A DNA stretch of 64,000 nucleotides. Source: Paenibacillus auburnensis. GTDB lineage: Bacteria; Bacillota; Bacilli; Paenibacillales; Paenibacillaceae. The stretch is taken from contig NZ_CAKMMG010000009.1 of the NCBI RefSeq assembly GCF_927798115.1, positions 1-64,000 on the forward strand. The letters run 5' to 3'. Every line of letters begins with the position of its first letter. Positions within the stretch are counted from its first letter, which is position 1. Below the pieces are notes generated by a model. The model saw only the letters and a program-made list of their open reading frames with translations, searched no databases and had not been told where the DNA came from. The position numbers were made by a program, and so were the translations under genes. Below are positions 1 through 8,287 of this stretch, one piece after another.

Positions 1-219
1 TGGACGTACCGCTGGTGCACCAGTTGTTTCGCCAGAAGCATGGCTGGGTAGCTACGTACGGACGGGATAAGCGCTGAAAGCATCTAAGCGTGAAGCCCCC
101 CTCAAGATGAGATTTCCCAATTAGTAAGACCCCTTGAAGACGACGAGGTAGATAGGTTGGAGGTGGAAGTGCAGTAATGCATGGAGCTGACCAATACTAA
201 TCGGTCGAGGGCTTATCCA
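1..219 (+). rRNA. 23S ribosomal RNA, 3' end (partial)
   Basis: The first ~219 bases match the conserved 3' end of bacterial 23S rRNA, including the sarcin-ricin-distal terminal helix region and the closing stretch around ACTAATCGGTCGAGGGCTTA. The gene starts upstream of the window. The exact 3' end is estimated from the B. subtilis end (…GAGGACTTAACC). No 5S rRNA follows before tRNA-Ser at 305, which is not the usual 16S-23S-5S order. Confidence 0.95.
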
Positions 220-304
220 ATATTTCGAAGAACGCAGATTTGTTTCGGATTCAGTTTTCAGGAATTAAGGTTCCTGAATGGATTTACATGGCACCATATC
301 GTTT

Positions 305-396
305 GGAGAGATACCCAAGTGGCTATAAGGGGACCCTCTGCTAAGGGGTTAGACTGCGTAAGCGGTGCGAGGGTTCGAATCCCTCTCTCTCCGCCA
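305..396 (+). tRNA. tRNA-Ser (anticodon GCT)
   Basis: Full cloverleaf with acceptor GGAGAGA, a long variable arm as expected for a class II serine tRNA, T-loop GGTTCGAAT and an encoded CCA. The anticodon GCT reads AGC and AGU. First gene of an eight-tRNA cluster downstream of the rRNA operon. Confidence 0.95.
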
Positions 397-422
397 TTTT
401 AAATCCAAAACCTAATTATTGT

Positions 423-499
423 GGCGGCGTAGCTCAGCTGGCTAGAGCGTACGGTTCATACCCGTGAGGTCGGGGGTTCGATCCCCTCTGCCGCTACCA
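423..499 (+). tRNA. tRNA-Met (anticodon CAT), elongator type
   Basis: Cloverleaf with acceptor GGCGGCG and encoded CCA. The 1-72 pair is G-T rather than the C-A mismatch of initiator tRNA, and the sequence is nearly the same as B. subtilis elongator tRNA-Met. Confidence 0.93.
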
Positions 500-507
500 T
501 ATTTCCC

Positions 508-583
508 GGAGGCTTAGCTCAGCTGGGAGAGCATCTGCCTTACAAGCAGAGGGTCGGGGGTTCGAACCCCTCAGCCTCCACCA
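508..583 (+). tRNA. tRNA-Val (anticodon TAC)
   Basis: Complete cloverleaf with acceptor GGAGGCT pairing AGCCTCC, anticodon TAC and encoded CCA. It lies 8 nt after tRNA-Met, in the same transcript. Confidence 0.95.
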
Positions 584-612
584 TTTTCATTATAAGAATA
601 TTTTCACACTGT

Positions 613-688
<76 letters not shown>

Positions 689-704
689 TTATTTTCACAA
701 ATGC

Positions 705-782
705 GGAACCGTGGTGTAGTTGGCCTAACATGCCTGCCTGTCACGCAGGAGATCGCGGGTTCGAATCCCGTCGGTTCCGCCA
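705..782 (+). tRNA. tRNA-Asp (anticodon GTC)
   Basis: Acceptor GGAACCG pairs with CGGTTCC, discriminator G, encoded CCA, anticodon stem CCTGC around GTC. A G73 discriminator is typical of tRNA-Asp. Confidence 0.94.
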
Positions 783-806
783 TTTTATGTTTCAAGGCTT
801 GTTTTT

Positions 807-882
807 GGCTCGGTAGCTCAGTCGGTAGAGCAAAGGACTGAAAATCCTTGTGTCGGGGGTTCGATTCCCTCCCGCGCCACCA
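807..882 (+). tRNA. tRNA-Phe (anticodon GAA) with an acceptor-stem mismatch
   Basis: Cloverleaf with anticodon GAA and encoded CCA. The acceptor strands are GGCTCGG and CCGCGCC, giving a T-C mismatch at pair 4-69. The B. subtilis tRNA-Phe has A at that place (CCGAGCC), so a single A-to-C change explains it. All other stem positions pair, with one G-U in the T stem. Confidence 0.92.
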
Positions 883-888
883 TATTAC

Positions 889-974
889 GGAGGCTTAGCG
901 AAGTGGCCAAACGCATCAGACTGTAAATCTGCTCACGTACGTGTTCGGTGGTTCGAATCCATCAGCCTCCACCA
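889..974 (+). tRNA. tRNA-Tyr (anticodon GTA)
   Basis: Class II tRNA of 86 nt with a long variable arm, anticodon GTA, acceptor GGAGGCT/AGCCTCC and encoded CCA. Confidence 0.94.
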
Positions 975-981
975 GTTTTAC

Positions 982-1054
982 GAGCCATTAGCTCAGTTGG
1001 TAGAGCACCTGACTTTTAATCAGGGTGTCGAAGGTTCGAGTCCTTCATGGCTCA
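982..1054 (+). tRNA. tRNA-Lys (anticodon TTT), CCA not encoded
   Basis: Acceptor GAGCCAT pairs with ATGGCTC, anticodon TTT, discriminator A at 1054. The next bases are TTC, so CCA is not encoded and must be added after transcription. Last gene of the cluster. Confidence 0.94.
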
Positions 1055-1067
1055 TTCCAAACATAAA

Positions 1068-1095
1068 GTCATCATCCTCGGATGGTGGCTTTTTT
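1068..1095 (+). terminator. Rho-independent terminator of the rRNA-tRNA operon
   Basis: A nine-pair stem (1068-1076 with 1081-1089, two G-T pairs) closed by loop CTCG and followed by six T. It lies 13 nt after tRNA-Lys. Confidence 0.85.
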
Positions 1096-1199
1096 GTGTT
1101 TTCAGAACTCAATTTGGCCTATTTGTAGTCATCGAGTTTAAAATTTCTTGCTTCGTTTAATTATAAGTTTATAATGCTGAGCAGAAATGAGTGATCTCT

Positions 1200-2156
1200 A
1201 TGATATATGATGCAATTATTGTTGGCGGCGGATTTGCCGGACTTCAGGCGGCGATTCAATTAGGACGGTACTCTGCACATCGGGTGCTGGTAATTGATGC
1301 AGGAGGCGGCAGATCAAATCTTTGCCGGACCTATCATAATATACTGGGCTGGCCGGATGGAGTATCGGGTGACGAAATACGTGCAAGAGGCCGGCGGCAG
1401 GCTGAAACGGCTGGTGTGGAATTCATCTCAGACAAAGTCGTTAAAGCGGATAAGTATGAACAGCTCTTCCTCTTAACCGGAGAGCGAGGCCGCCAATACG
1501 AAAGTAAAACCTTGCTGCTGGCTACAGGGGTAATGGATCGCTTTCCGGAACTGCCGGGACTTGTACCGACACTTGGCAAATCTGTGTATGTCTGTCCTGA
1601 CTGTGATGGCTTTGAGATTCAAGACCGTCAGACGGTGTTACTGGGTTCTGGTGATGCTGGGGCTAATATGGCATTTATTTTAAGGGAACGTACGGGAGAT
1701 CTGACCTACATTAATCATGAACATGAGCCCGTGTCTGAGGAGAATCTCACACGCCTCCGGGCAGAGGGTATTATCTATATTGAACAAGCCGCTACCCACA
1801 TAGTACAAGAGAATGACGGGATGATTAAAGGAGTGGCCTTACAGGATGGCACTCACCTTCCGGCAGAGCGCGGGTTTATTGCGTTTGGGAGAAATGCAGT
1901 ACATTCTGAGCTTGCCGCTCAGCTTGGGGTCACGCTCCATAAAAACAGACATATTGAGGTAAATAGACGTTCCTTAATGACGAATGTGGAACATTTGTGG
2001 GTAGCTGGCGACGTTGCCGTTCATGCGGAGCAAGCTACGGTGGCTATGGGCGAAGGGGCGATAGCGGGGATCTGGATGCATAAGGAGCTGAAAAAGATAA
2101 ACCCCATAGTATTGCCATTATCTAAGTCCGCAGCTTTGAGTACGGAGAAACGATGA
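1200..2156 (+). CDS. Thioredoxin-reductase-like FAD/NAD(P) disulfide oxidoreductase
   Basis: A class II pyridine-nucleotide disulfide oxidoreductase of about 318 residues. An N-terminal FAD Rossmann motif GGGFAG, a redox-active CPDCDG (the CxxC of the thioredoxin reductase family) and a second GSGDAG dinucleotide motif are visible, and the C-terminal GDV motif (VAGDVAV) that binds FAD is present. The N-terminus is short, as in the stand-alone reductases next to regulators. The true trxB is at 27005, so this is a paralogue whose electron acceptor is unknown. I take ATG at 1200, since homologues begin M-I-Y-D; a GTG nine bases upstream is also in frame and neither has a strong ribosome binding site. 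It stands alone between the tRNA terminator and the pucR-like gene. Confidence 0.85.
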   Translation: MIYDAIIVGGGFAGLQAAIQLGRYSAHRVLVIDAGGGRSNLCRTYHNILGWPDGVSGDEIRARGRRQAETAGVEFISDKVVKADKYEQLFLLTGERGRQYESKTLLLATGVMDRFPELPGLVPTLGKSVYVCPDCDGFEIQDRQTVLLGSGDAGANMAFILRERTGDLTYINHEHEPVSEENLTRLRAEGIIYIEQAATHIVQENDGMIKGVALQDGTHLPAERGFIAFGRNAVHSELAAQLGVTLHKNRHIEVNRRSLMTNVEHLWVAGDVAVHAEQATVAMGEGAIAGIWMHKELKKINPIVLPLSKSAALSTEKR

Positions 2157-2268
2157 TTTTACCAGGGAGAGTCGAGTGTCACTTATCATTCAGATAGGCC
2201 TAGCCGCATAATGTTGCAGAATATGATAAAATAGGCGAAAAGAGCAAAAGTGGTGGAGAATGGTGACG

Positions 2269-3363
2269 ATGGATAGTGAGGCATTGCGTCAAAAATTGGA
2301 GCAGCTCACCGGAAAGAGAGCCGGAATCAAACAGCTCGGACGGCAGCATTCAGCTTCCCTATTTGGCGTGGGTACGGAAGAGCAGGAGCAGCCTGTTACG
2401 CACGATGGTTATCTATGGGTTCCCTTATATGAAAATGAAGGCCGGATCACTGCGGTATGGGTGGAAATGGAGGGCCTTACGGGTCTGGAGCTGCAATTGG
2501 TTAATTATGCGGCGCGCAATTATGCCATTGCCCTTAAGGCTACCGGACTAAAAGAAGAAGGCGAGGTAGAAGCCCGGCAGCTAAGCGGCTGGCTTAACTC
2601 ACAGCTCGAGCAAGAGAAGAATGATGCTGAAATTCCCGATGATATGACGCTTAAGGGCCGCCTATTCGGAGATATGGTCCCCTTTCTGCTGGTCAGTGAG
2701 AATGTGCATAATCCGCAGCTGACCTACCGGTCGCTGATGAAGCTGTTGCGCAATTATTTTGAGAATGATATTTTACTTATCCCCCTGCAGGAGAAAGAAT
2801 GGTTAATTTTAGCCCGTAAGGAACTGCTCACCGGCGGGGATGATAAGGAAGATGAGGAAGAAAGTGAAGATGAGCTCCTGGCTCAGACCAGTATGGGGCT
2901 GCACGAACTGATCGCCAGCGAGTGGGTCGGTGTTTTCCATCTGGCTGTGGCACCTGCTATCATCCCGGTAAAAGGTTTGACTGGTTCGGTTGCATTGCTG
3001 CGGGAGACGATTGTGCTCGGCCGGATTTTTCAGGTCGGTGAGTATATCCACCTTCCATGGGAGCTGCATATGGAACGACTGATAAACAGTATTCCAGATG
3101 AACGGCGCAGACAGCTGCTGGGACAGATCGGTGATTATTCTTCTGTGCTGGCGGATAAGGAAATGCTGCTTACACTGGAGACTTTTTTCGAAATGGACTG
3201 TAATGTGAGCGAGACGGCGAAGAAGCTCTACATCCACCGTAATACTCTGCTGTACCGGCTGGATAAGATCAAACAGGAGACCGGGGCCGATGTGCGGAGC
3301 TTTGGTGATGCGGCGATTGTGAAATTAGCAATGTTATTGTATAAAGTGACGAAAAGAAAATAG
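2269..3363 (+). CDS. PucR/CdaR-type helix-turn-helix regulator
   Basis: About 364 residues. The C-terminal ~55 residues form the PucR-type HTH: a stretch reading CNVSETAKKLYIHRNTLLYR followed by LDKIKQETG, the signature of the PucR/CdaR family of purine, sugar-diacid and related regulators. The middle has no recognisable GAF or PAS motif; it carries an acidic run (EDEEESEDE) near residue 200. The ligand and targets cannot be read from the sequence. The start at ATG 2269 is preferred because GGTGGAG (2252-2258) is ten bases upstream; ATG 2260 is too close to it. It precedes the msmX-like gene in the same orientation with a ~110 bp gap. Confidence 0.8.
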   Translation: MDSEALRQKLEQLTGKRAGIKQLGRQHSASLFGVGTEEQEQPVTHDGYLWVPLYENEGRITAVWVEMEGLTGLELQLVNYAARNYAIALKATGLKEEGEVEARQLSGWLNSQLEQEKNDAEIPDDMTLKGRLFGDMVPFLLVSENVHNPQLTYRSLMKLLRNYFENDILLIPLQEKEWLILARKELLTGGDDKEDEEESEDELLAQTSMGLHELIASEWVGVFHLAVAPAIIPVKGLTGSVALLRETIVLGRIFQVGEYIHLPWELHMERLINSIPDERRRQLLGQIGDYSSVLADKEMLLTLETFFEMDCNVSETAKKLYIHRNTLLYRLDKIKQETGADVRSFGDAAIVKLAMLLYKVTKRK

Positions 3364-3472
3364 GTTTTTTGTGAACGTTACAAATAGCCAGCACGGCACG
3401 TCTGGGGTAAGATAAATGTACAAGAAAGCGATTTATTTTTTATTCTAATTATAAACTCGAGGGGGAAATACA

Positions 3473-4594
3473 ATGGCAGGCGTACGTTTAGAGCATATTT
3501 TCAAAAAATACCCGGGTTCAGATAAAGCAACAGTAATGGATATCAATCTTGATATTAAAGATAAGGAATTTCTCGTATTGGTTGGACCTTCCGGTTGCGG
3601 TAAATCCACAACACTGCGTATGATCGCAGGCCTGGAAGAAATCTCCGAAGGTAAAATGTACATTGGTGATCGTGTAGTCAATGACGTGGCTCCTAAAGAC
3701 CGCGATATCGCGATGGTATTCCAATCCTACGCCCTGTACCCGCACATGAGCGTGTACCAAAACATGGCATTCGGCTTGAAACTGCGTAAAGTGAAGAAAG
3801 AAGAAATCGACAAGAAAGTGCGCGAAGCAGCTAAGATCCTCGATATCGAGCACTTGCTGGAACGTAAACCTAAGGCTCTGTCCGGTGGTCAACGTCAACG
3901 TGTCGCTTTGGGCCGTGCGATCGTCCGCGATCCGCAAGTCTTCCTGATGGATGAGCCTCTTTCCAACTTGGATGCTAAACTTCGTGGTCAAATGCGCGCA
4001 GAAATCACTAAACTGGTTAAACGCCTTGAAACCACTTGTATCTATGTAACGCATGACCAGACAGAAGCTATGACGATGGGTGACCGTATCGTAGTTATGT
4101 ATGACGGTATCATTCAACAGGCTGCTTCCCCTGAAGAACTGTACAATGAGCCTACAAACCTGTTCGTAGCCGGATTTATCGGTTCCCCTACAATGAACTT
4201 TATCAACGGTACTTTGTCCGAAGTGAACGGTTCTGTCCGTTTCCGCGCTGAGAACCTTGATGTTGAAGTTCCAGGCGGCAAAGCAACATTGCTTCGCAGC
4301 AAAGGTTATATCGGTAAAGATGTGATCATGGGCGTTCGTCCAGAAGATATCCATGAAGAGCCAGTATTCCTGGAAGCTTCCCCGAACACAATCTTCACTT
4401 CGCTGGTTGATGTTACAGAAAACCTTGGTCATGAAATGCTCCTTTACTTGAGCGGCCTTGGCGCAAGCACTGTAATTGCCCGTGTAGATGGACGTTCCAC
4501 TACCCGTGAAGGCAGCAAGCCTAAATTGGCTATCGACATGAACAAAATTCACCTCTTTGATAAAGAGTCTGAACTGAACATTTTGCTGGGATAA
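3473..4594 (+). CDS. msmX: Carbohydrate ABC transporter ATP-binding protein (MsmX/UgpC type)
   Basis: The 373-residue ATPase of a CUT1 sugar importer. Walker A GPSGCGKST, Q-loop, signature LSGGQRQRVALGRA, Walker B VFLMDEPLSNLD and the H-loop THDQTEAMTMGD are intact, followed by a TOBE/MalK-type regulatory C-terminus (MGVRPEDI). There are no permease or binding-protein genes beside it. In B. subtilis the orphan MsmX serves several sugar importers, so the same shared role is inferred here. ATG 3473 has a strong GAGGGGGA site upstream. Codon use is biased towards that of the glycolytic genes, suggesting high expression. A terminator follows at 4619. Confidence 0.9.
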   Translation: MAGVRLEHIFKKYPGSDKATVMDINLDIKDKEFLVLVGPSGCGKSTTLRMIAGLEEISEGKMYIGDRVVNDVAPKDRDIAMVFQSYALYPHMSVYQNMAFGLKLRKVKKEEIDKKVREAAKILDIEHLLERKPKALSGGQRQRVALGRAIVRDPQVFLMDEPLSNLDAKLRGQMRAEITKLVKRLETTCIYVTHDQTEAMTMGDRIVVMYDGIIQQAASPEELYNEPTNLFVAGFIGSPTMNFINGTLSEVNGSVRFRAENLDVEVPGGKATLLRSKGYIGKDVIMGVRPEDIHEEPVFLEASPNTIFTSLVDVTENLGHEMLLYLSGLGASTVIARVDGRSTTREGSKPKLAIDMNKIHLFDKESELNILLG

Positions 4595-4618
4595 GATATA
4601 CAGCTTTCCCGTTTAGAG

Positions 4619-4644
4619 AAGCCGCCTGAAAGGGCGGCTTTTTT
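4619..4644 (+). terminator. Terminator after msmX
   Basis: Stem AAGCCGCC (4619-4626) pairs with GGCGGCTT (4633-4640), loop TGAAAG, then a T run. Confidence 0.9.
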
Positions 4645-4812
4645 GTTTGCTTACATCTTCCCGGTGCCACGAGCTAACTGGTATTAAGATTGCATTCATA
4701 GACGTTATCAATTAAGATAGCAGGAGAATTACCTACGGATGGGATAGGGAAGAGTTGCTGACCAGACGCGGGAAGGCGGACTAAACCGCAGGTGACGAAA
4801 GGAAGAACATAC

Positions 4813-5751
4813 ATGGCTAAGAAGGTAAAAGTATCTGAATTAGTACAGCATTTTCAATTAGAAGTGGTTTCCGGGCATGAAGGTCTAAAAAGACCGATTA
4901 CAGTGGATGACCTGAATCGTCCCGGGCTGGAAATGGCCGGTTATTTCGAATATTATCCTGAAGAACGTGTGCAGCTACTTGGTAAGACAGAGTTGGCGTT
5001 CTTTTCTATGCTTCCTGAGGAAGAGCGTAGAAGCCGGATCCGCGGGATTTGTAATGATAATACTCCGTGTATTGTGATTACAAGAGCTTTGGATGTGCCA
5101 CAGGAGCTGATTGATATCAGCAACGAGAAGGGACTTCCGGTTCTGCGCAGCTCGATGGCTACAACCATTTTTTCCAGTAGATTAACCAGCTTCCTCGAAG
5201 GCAGACTTGCTCCTACCGCGACTATTCATGGAGTACTCTGTGATGTATACGGTGTAGGGATGCTGATTACAGGCAGCAGCGGGATTGGTAAAAGTGAAAC
5301 AGCCCTTGAGCTGGTTAAGCGCGGACACCGCCTGATTGCTGACGATGCGGTGGAGATTCGCCAAACTTCCGACAATCAGCTTCATGGTACAGCACCGGAA
5401 TTGATCCGCCACCTGCTGGAAATCCGCGGGGTAGGGATTATTAATGTAATGACGCTCTTTGGTGCGGGTGCCATCCGTAACCATAAGCGTATTACGCTCG
5501 TTGTACGGCTCGAAGCATGGCAGCAGGACAAACAATACGACCGTCTTGGCCTTGATGAGGAAACTACCCGGATTATCGATACAGATGTTCCTCTTGTAAC
5601 AATCCCAGTACGGCCGGGACGAAACCTTGCTGTTATTATTGAAGTTGCGGCAATGAACTACCGCTTGAAGCAAATGGGCTTCAACGCAGCTCTACAGTTT
5701 ACTAATAAACTTACAGCTACCATCTCTGAAGACATGGATGATCTGGACTAG
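4813..5751 (+). CDS. hprK: HPr kinase/phosphorylase
   Basis: Bifunctional enzyme of about 312 residues that phosphorylates and dephosphorylates Ser46 of HPr (and Crh), the switch for CcpA-mediated carbon catabolite control. The N-terminal MurE-like half is followed by the P-loop GSSGIGKSE (residues ~154-162) and the HprK signature LEIRGVGIINV. ATG 4813 is chosen because GAAAGGA lies nine bases upstream and the product then begins MAKKVKV; a GTG at 4792 would add seven residues. First gene of the hprK-lgt-ppaX-acetyltransferase operon, the same order as in B. subtilis. A likely substrate is encoded at 35933 (HPr-like with His15 and Ser46). Confidence 0.97.
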   Translation: MAKKVKVSELVQHFQLEVVSGHEGLKRPITVDDLNRPGLEMAGYFEYYPEERVQLLGKTELAFFSMLPEEERRSRIRGICNDNTPCIVITRALDVPQELIDISNEKGLPVLRSSMATTIFSSRLTSFLEGRLAPTATIHGVLCDVYGVGMLITGSSGIGKSETALELVKRGHRLIADDAVEIRQTSDNQLHGTAPELIRHLLEIRGVGIINVMTLFGAGAIRNHKRITLVVRLEAWQQDKQYDRLGLDEETTRIIDTDVPLVTIPVRPGRNLAVIIEVAAMNYRLKQMGFNAALQFTNKLTATISEDMDDLD

Positions 5752-5763
5752 GAGCGTGAGACT

Positions 5764-6795
5764 ATGTTTTTTTCTTTAGCGATTAATCCCATTGTATTCT
5801 CCATTGGATCGCTGCCAGTGCATTGGTATGGGCTGATCCTAGGTGTCGGGGCACTCGCAGGATTATTTCTCGCCATCCAGGAAGGAAAGCGATTTAATAT
5901 TCCACAGGAATTCTTTATGGATCTCCTGCTGCTTGGAGTGCCCTCTGCTATCATTGGCGCCCGGATATATTTTGTAGCTTTTAAATGGGAGGATTATAAG
6001 GATAACTTTATTGATGTCTTTAAAATTTGGAATGGCGGGATCGCCATTTATGGCGCATTAATTGGCGCGATTATTTGCGGGATTATCTACTTCCGTTATA
6101 AAGGATATCCGTTCTGGCGTATCGTGGATATATGTGCACCTGGCCTGCTCGCAGGACAAATGATTGGCCGCTGGGGCAACTTTGTTAACCAGGAAGCCTA
6201 CGGTGGTGTTGTGGAGGAATCGTTCCTGCGCGACAAACTGCACTTACCCGACTTTATTGTCAATCAAATGTACATAGGGGATGCCTTTCATCATCCGACA
6301 TTCCTGTACGAGTCCCTCTGGAGCCTGCTTGGCATTCTCTTGCTGATGGTGCTGCGCCGCCAGAAATTTGTGCGTGCGGGTGAAATCTTCCTGTCTTATT
6401 TCATCTGGTATTCCATCGGCCGTTTCTTCATTGAAGCGCTGCGTACGGACAGTCTGGGCTTCAACGGAAGCAGTGGTGTAGCATCGCTCATAAACGGACT
6501 GTGGAGTCCGATGAAGTGGATGGGCTTTGAACAGGGTTATCTGGATCCTGCTTATGGCAATATCCGGATCTCCCAGCTGCTGGCGCTGCTCATTATCCTT
6601 GTGGCGGTTGTTCTGATTGTCGTACGCAGGGTGACTGGCCAGTCCAGCGCACATTACTCCGATCCTATTGTCAGCACTAAAGCTGCTGCCGCCGATTCGG
6701 TTGTGCCGGAACATGCTGTTAATACTCCGCAGAATACTCCACAGGCGGTACAGCCTGAAGAAGAGAAGGCGGAGAATGGAGAACCAAAGGAGTAA
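5764..6795 (+). CDS. lgt: Prolipoprotein diacylglyceryl transferase
   Basis: Membrane enzyme of 343 residues that transfers diacylglycerol from phosphatidylglycerol to the lipobox cysteine of prelipoproteins, the first step of lipoprotein maturation. Several hydrophobic segments span the protein, and the Lgt signature GRWGNFVNQEAYG is present near residues 139-151. The C-terminal ~45 residues (from about SSAHYSD) form a polar Pro/Glu/Ala-rich tail absent from short homologues, probably cytoplasmic and disordered. It starts 12 bases after hprK with AGGAGCGTGAG as ribosome binding site, so the two are co-transcribed. Confidence 0.96.
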   Translation: MFFSLAINPIVFSIGSLPVHWYGLILGVGALAGLFLAIQEGKRFNIPQEFFMDLLLLGVPSAIIGARIYFVAFKWEDYKDNFIDVFKIWNGGIAIYGALIGAIICGIIYFRYKGYPFWRIVDICAPGLLAGQMIGRWGNFVNQEAYGGVVEESFLRDKLHLPDFIVNQMYIGDAFHHPTFLYESLWSLLGILLLMVLRRQKFVRAGEIFLSYFIWYSIGRFFIEALRTDSLGFNGSSGVASLINGLWSPMKWMGFEQGYLDPAYGNIRISQLLALLIILVAVVLIVVRRVTGQSSAHYSDPIVSTKAAAADSVVPEHAVNTPQNTPQAVQPEEEKAENGEPKE

Positions 6796-6803
6796 TTATT
6801 GAA

Positions 6804-7460
6804 ATGATTGAATGTGTTCTTTTTGATTTGGATGGAACAATTGTAAATACGAACGAGCTGATCATAGGCTCGTTCATGCATGCCTTGAAGGAGAATAATC
6901 TGCCCCCGCTTACCCGGGAGCAGATTATTCCTCATATGGGTACAACACTCCAGCAGCAGCTGAGTGAGTTCTCAGGCATTCTGGAGGATGTCAGTGTCCT
7001 TGAGCGGTCTTACCGTGCATATAATAATGCGCATCATGATGAAATGGTTGATTCTTTTCCGCGTGTGAATGAAACGATGGATGAGCTGTCGCGGCGTGGG
7101 ATTAAGCTGGGGATCGTCACAACAAAGATTCGTCCCACAACGCTTAAGACGCTGGAGAGATTTGATCTGCTGAAGTATATGGAGACCATTGTCACCGTGA
7201 CCGATGTTGTTCATCCGAAGCCTCATGCGGAGCCTGTGCTAACCGCTATCCGCAATTTGAATGTTGATCCGCGCAAAACCCTTATGGTAGGTGACAGCGT
7301 GGTTGATATTCAATCCGCCAAAGCAGCCGGTGTACGTGTGGCGGGAGTCTCCTGGTCACTTAAAGGGGAAGAAACGCTGCGCAAATATGATCCGGAATAC
7401 ATCATTCATGACATGACCGATTTATTGACTATTGTGGAGCAAGGGACGAATGAATCGTGA
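6804..7460 (+). CDS. ppaX: Pyrophosphatase PpaX (HAD family)
   Basis: HAD-superfamily hydrolase of 218 residues. Motif I FDLDGTI, motif II (TTK), and motif III/IV around MVGDSVVDIQSA are intact. In B. subtilis the enzyme at this place hydrolyses the pyrophosphate released when HprK dephosphorylates HPr-Ser-P, which fits the operon. The ribosome binding site AAAGGAG overlaps the end of lgt, and the stop overlaps the GTG start of the next gene by four bases (GTGA), so translation is likely coupled. Confidence 0.92.
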   Translation: MIECVLFDLDGTIVNTNELIIGSFMHALKENNLPPLTREQIIPHMGTTLQQQLSEFSGILEDVSVLERSYRAYNNAHHDEMVDSFPRVNETMDELSRRGIKLGIVTTKIRPTTLKTLERFDLLKYMETIVTVTDVVHPKPHAEPVLTAIRNLNVDPRKTLMVGDSVVDIQSAKAAGVRVAGVSWSLKGEETLRKYDPEYIIHDMTDLLTIVEQGTNES

Positions 7461-7969
7461 GAAAAGTAACCCGTTATCCGGTGGAGGGGCATAATTCGCT
7501 CTGGTACATTTATCGTACGGTTAGTCCCTGGAAGGGCGTGCGCAATTTTATTTTTATCCAGATTGCCCGCTATTGTCCGATCCTGTCCGTGAAGAACTGG
7601 ATTTATCGCCGGCTGCTCGGCATGAAGGTGGGCAAGCATACGGCGTTTGGGCTGATGGCGATGGTCGATGTTTTTTTTCCGGAATTGATAACGGTCGGTG
7701 AAAATTCTGTAATCGGCTACAATACAACTATTCTCGCTCATGAATACCTTATTAAAGAATACCGTCTCGGTGAGGTCATTATCGGTGAAAATGTGTTGAT
7801 CGGGGCCAATACGACAATTCTACCCGGTGTAACCATAGGAGACTGGGCAGTTGTGGCCGCAGGCTCAGTGGTGCATAAGGATGTGGCAGCCGGTTCGTTC
7901 GTTGGCGGAAATCCGCTTAGGGAAATACGTCCGGCTTCCCCGGAAGATGCGCAGCAGGCTGATGAATGA
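7457..7969 (+). CDS. Left-handed beta-helix acetyltransferase (YvoF-like)
   Basis: Acyltransferase of 170 residues with hexapeptide repeats: runs such as VIIGENVLIGANTTILPGVTIGDWAVVAAGSVV show the repeating [LIV]-G-x4 pattern of the LbH fold used by O-acetyltransferases of the CysE/LacA/NodL class. The start is GTG 7457, overlapping ppaX by four bases. B. subtilis yvoF sits in the same position. The acceptor substrate is unknown. Last gene of the hprK operon; a terminator follows at 7987. Confidence 0.88.
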   Translation: MRKVTRYPVEGHNSLWYIYRTVSPWKGVRNFIFIQIARYCPILSVKNWIYRRLLGMKVGKHTAFGLMAMVDVFFPELITVGENSVIGYNTTILAHEYLIKEYRLGEVIIGENVLIGANTTILPGVTIGDWAVVAAGSVVHKDVAAGSFVGGNPLREIRPASPEDAQQADE

Positions 7970-7986
7970 GAGGAAGTTATTGTAAT

Positions 7987-8038
7987 ACCCTGCAGTTTCA
8001 GGTTGCGTGTATCGGCGCAGAAGCTGCGGGGTCTTTTT
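7987..8038 (+). terminator. Terminator of the hprK operon
   Basis: A 13-pair stem (7987-7999 with 8020-8032, two G-T pairs) with a 20-nt loop, followed by five T at 8034-8038. The rest of the gap to 8288 shows no gene. Confidence 0.75.
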
Positions 8039-8287
8039 GCGTAAAGGGAATAGGACTGGATTGTTCTTAGGTATTCTTGAGGAATATTAAGAAAACTTTA
8101 AGTGCCGCCGGAACCAGAGAAGCGCTATACTTGTAATTAGAATAAGCGCATCATCGGCGTAAGACGATATAGTAATTATCAGAATGAATAATCAGCCAGG
8201 TGCAGGCTTCCTGATAGGTTCAGTTTCATGCATTCTGCTCACATGGATCTCTATGAACACATCATAGTAGAGAAGAGGAATTTTATC

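Noticed and set aside
3368..3384. TTTGT-GAACGTT-ACAAA upstream of msmX as a cre site
   Set aside because: Three or more mismatches to the cre consensus. The 5-bp inverted repeat is too weak to call.
3518..4552. 344-residue minus-strand open frame opposite msmX
   Set aside because: Shadow of a highly codon-biased gene; the same holds for the long minus-strand frames opposite gapA, gpmI and eno.
8127..8135. ATACTTGTA, a half GntR operator before the acyltransferase gene
   Set aside because: The second half of the palindrome is missing; it is probably part of a -10 region (TATACT).
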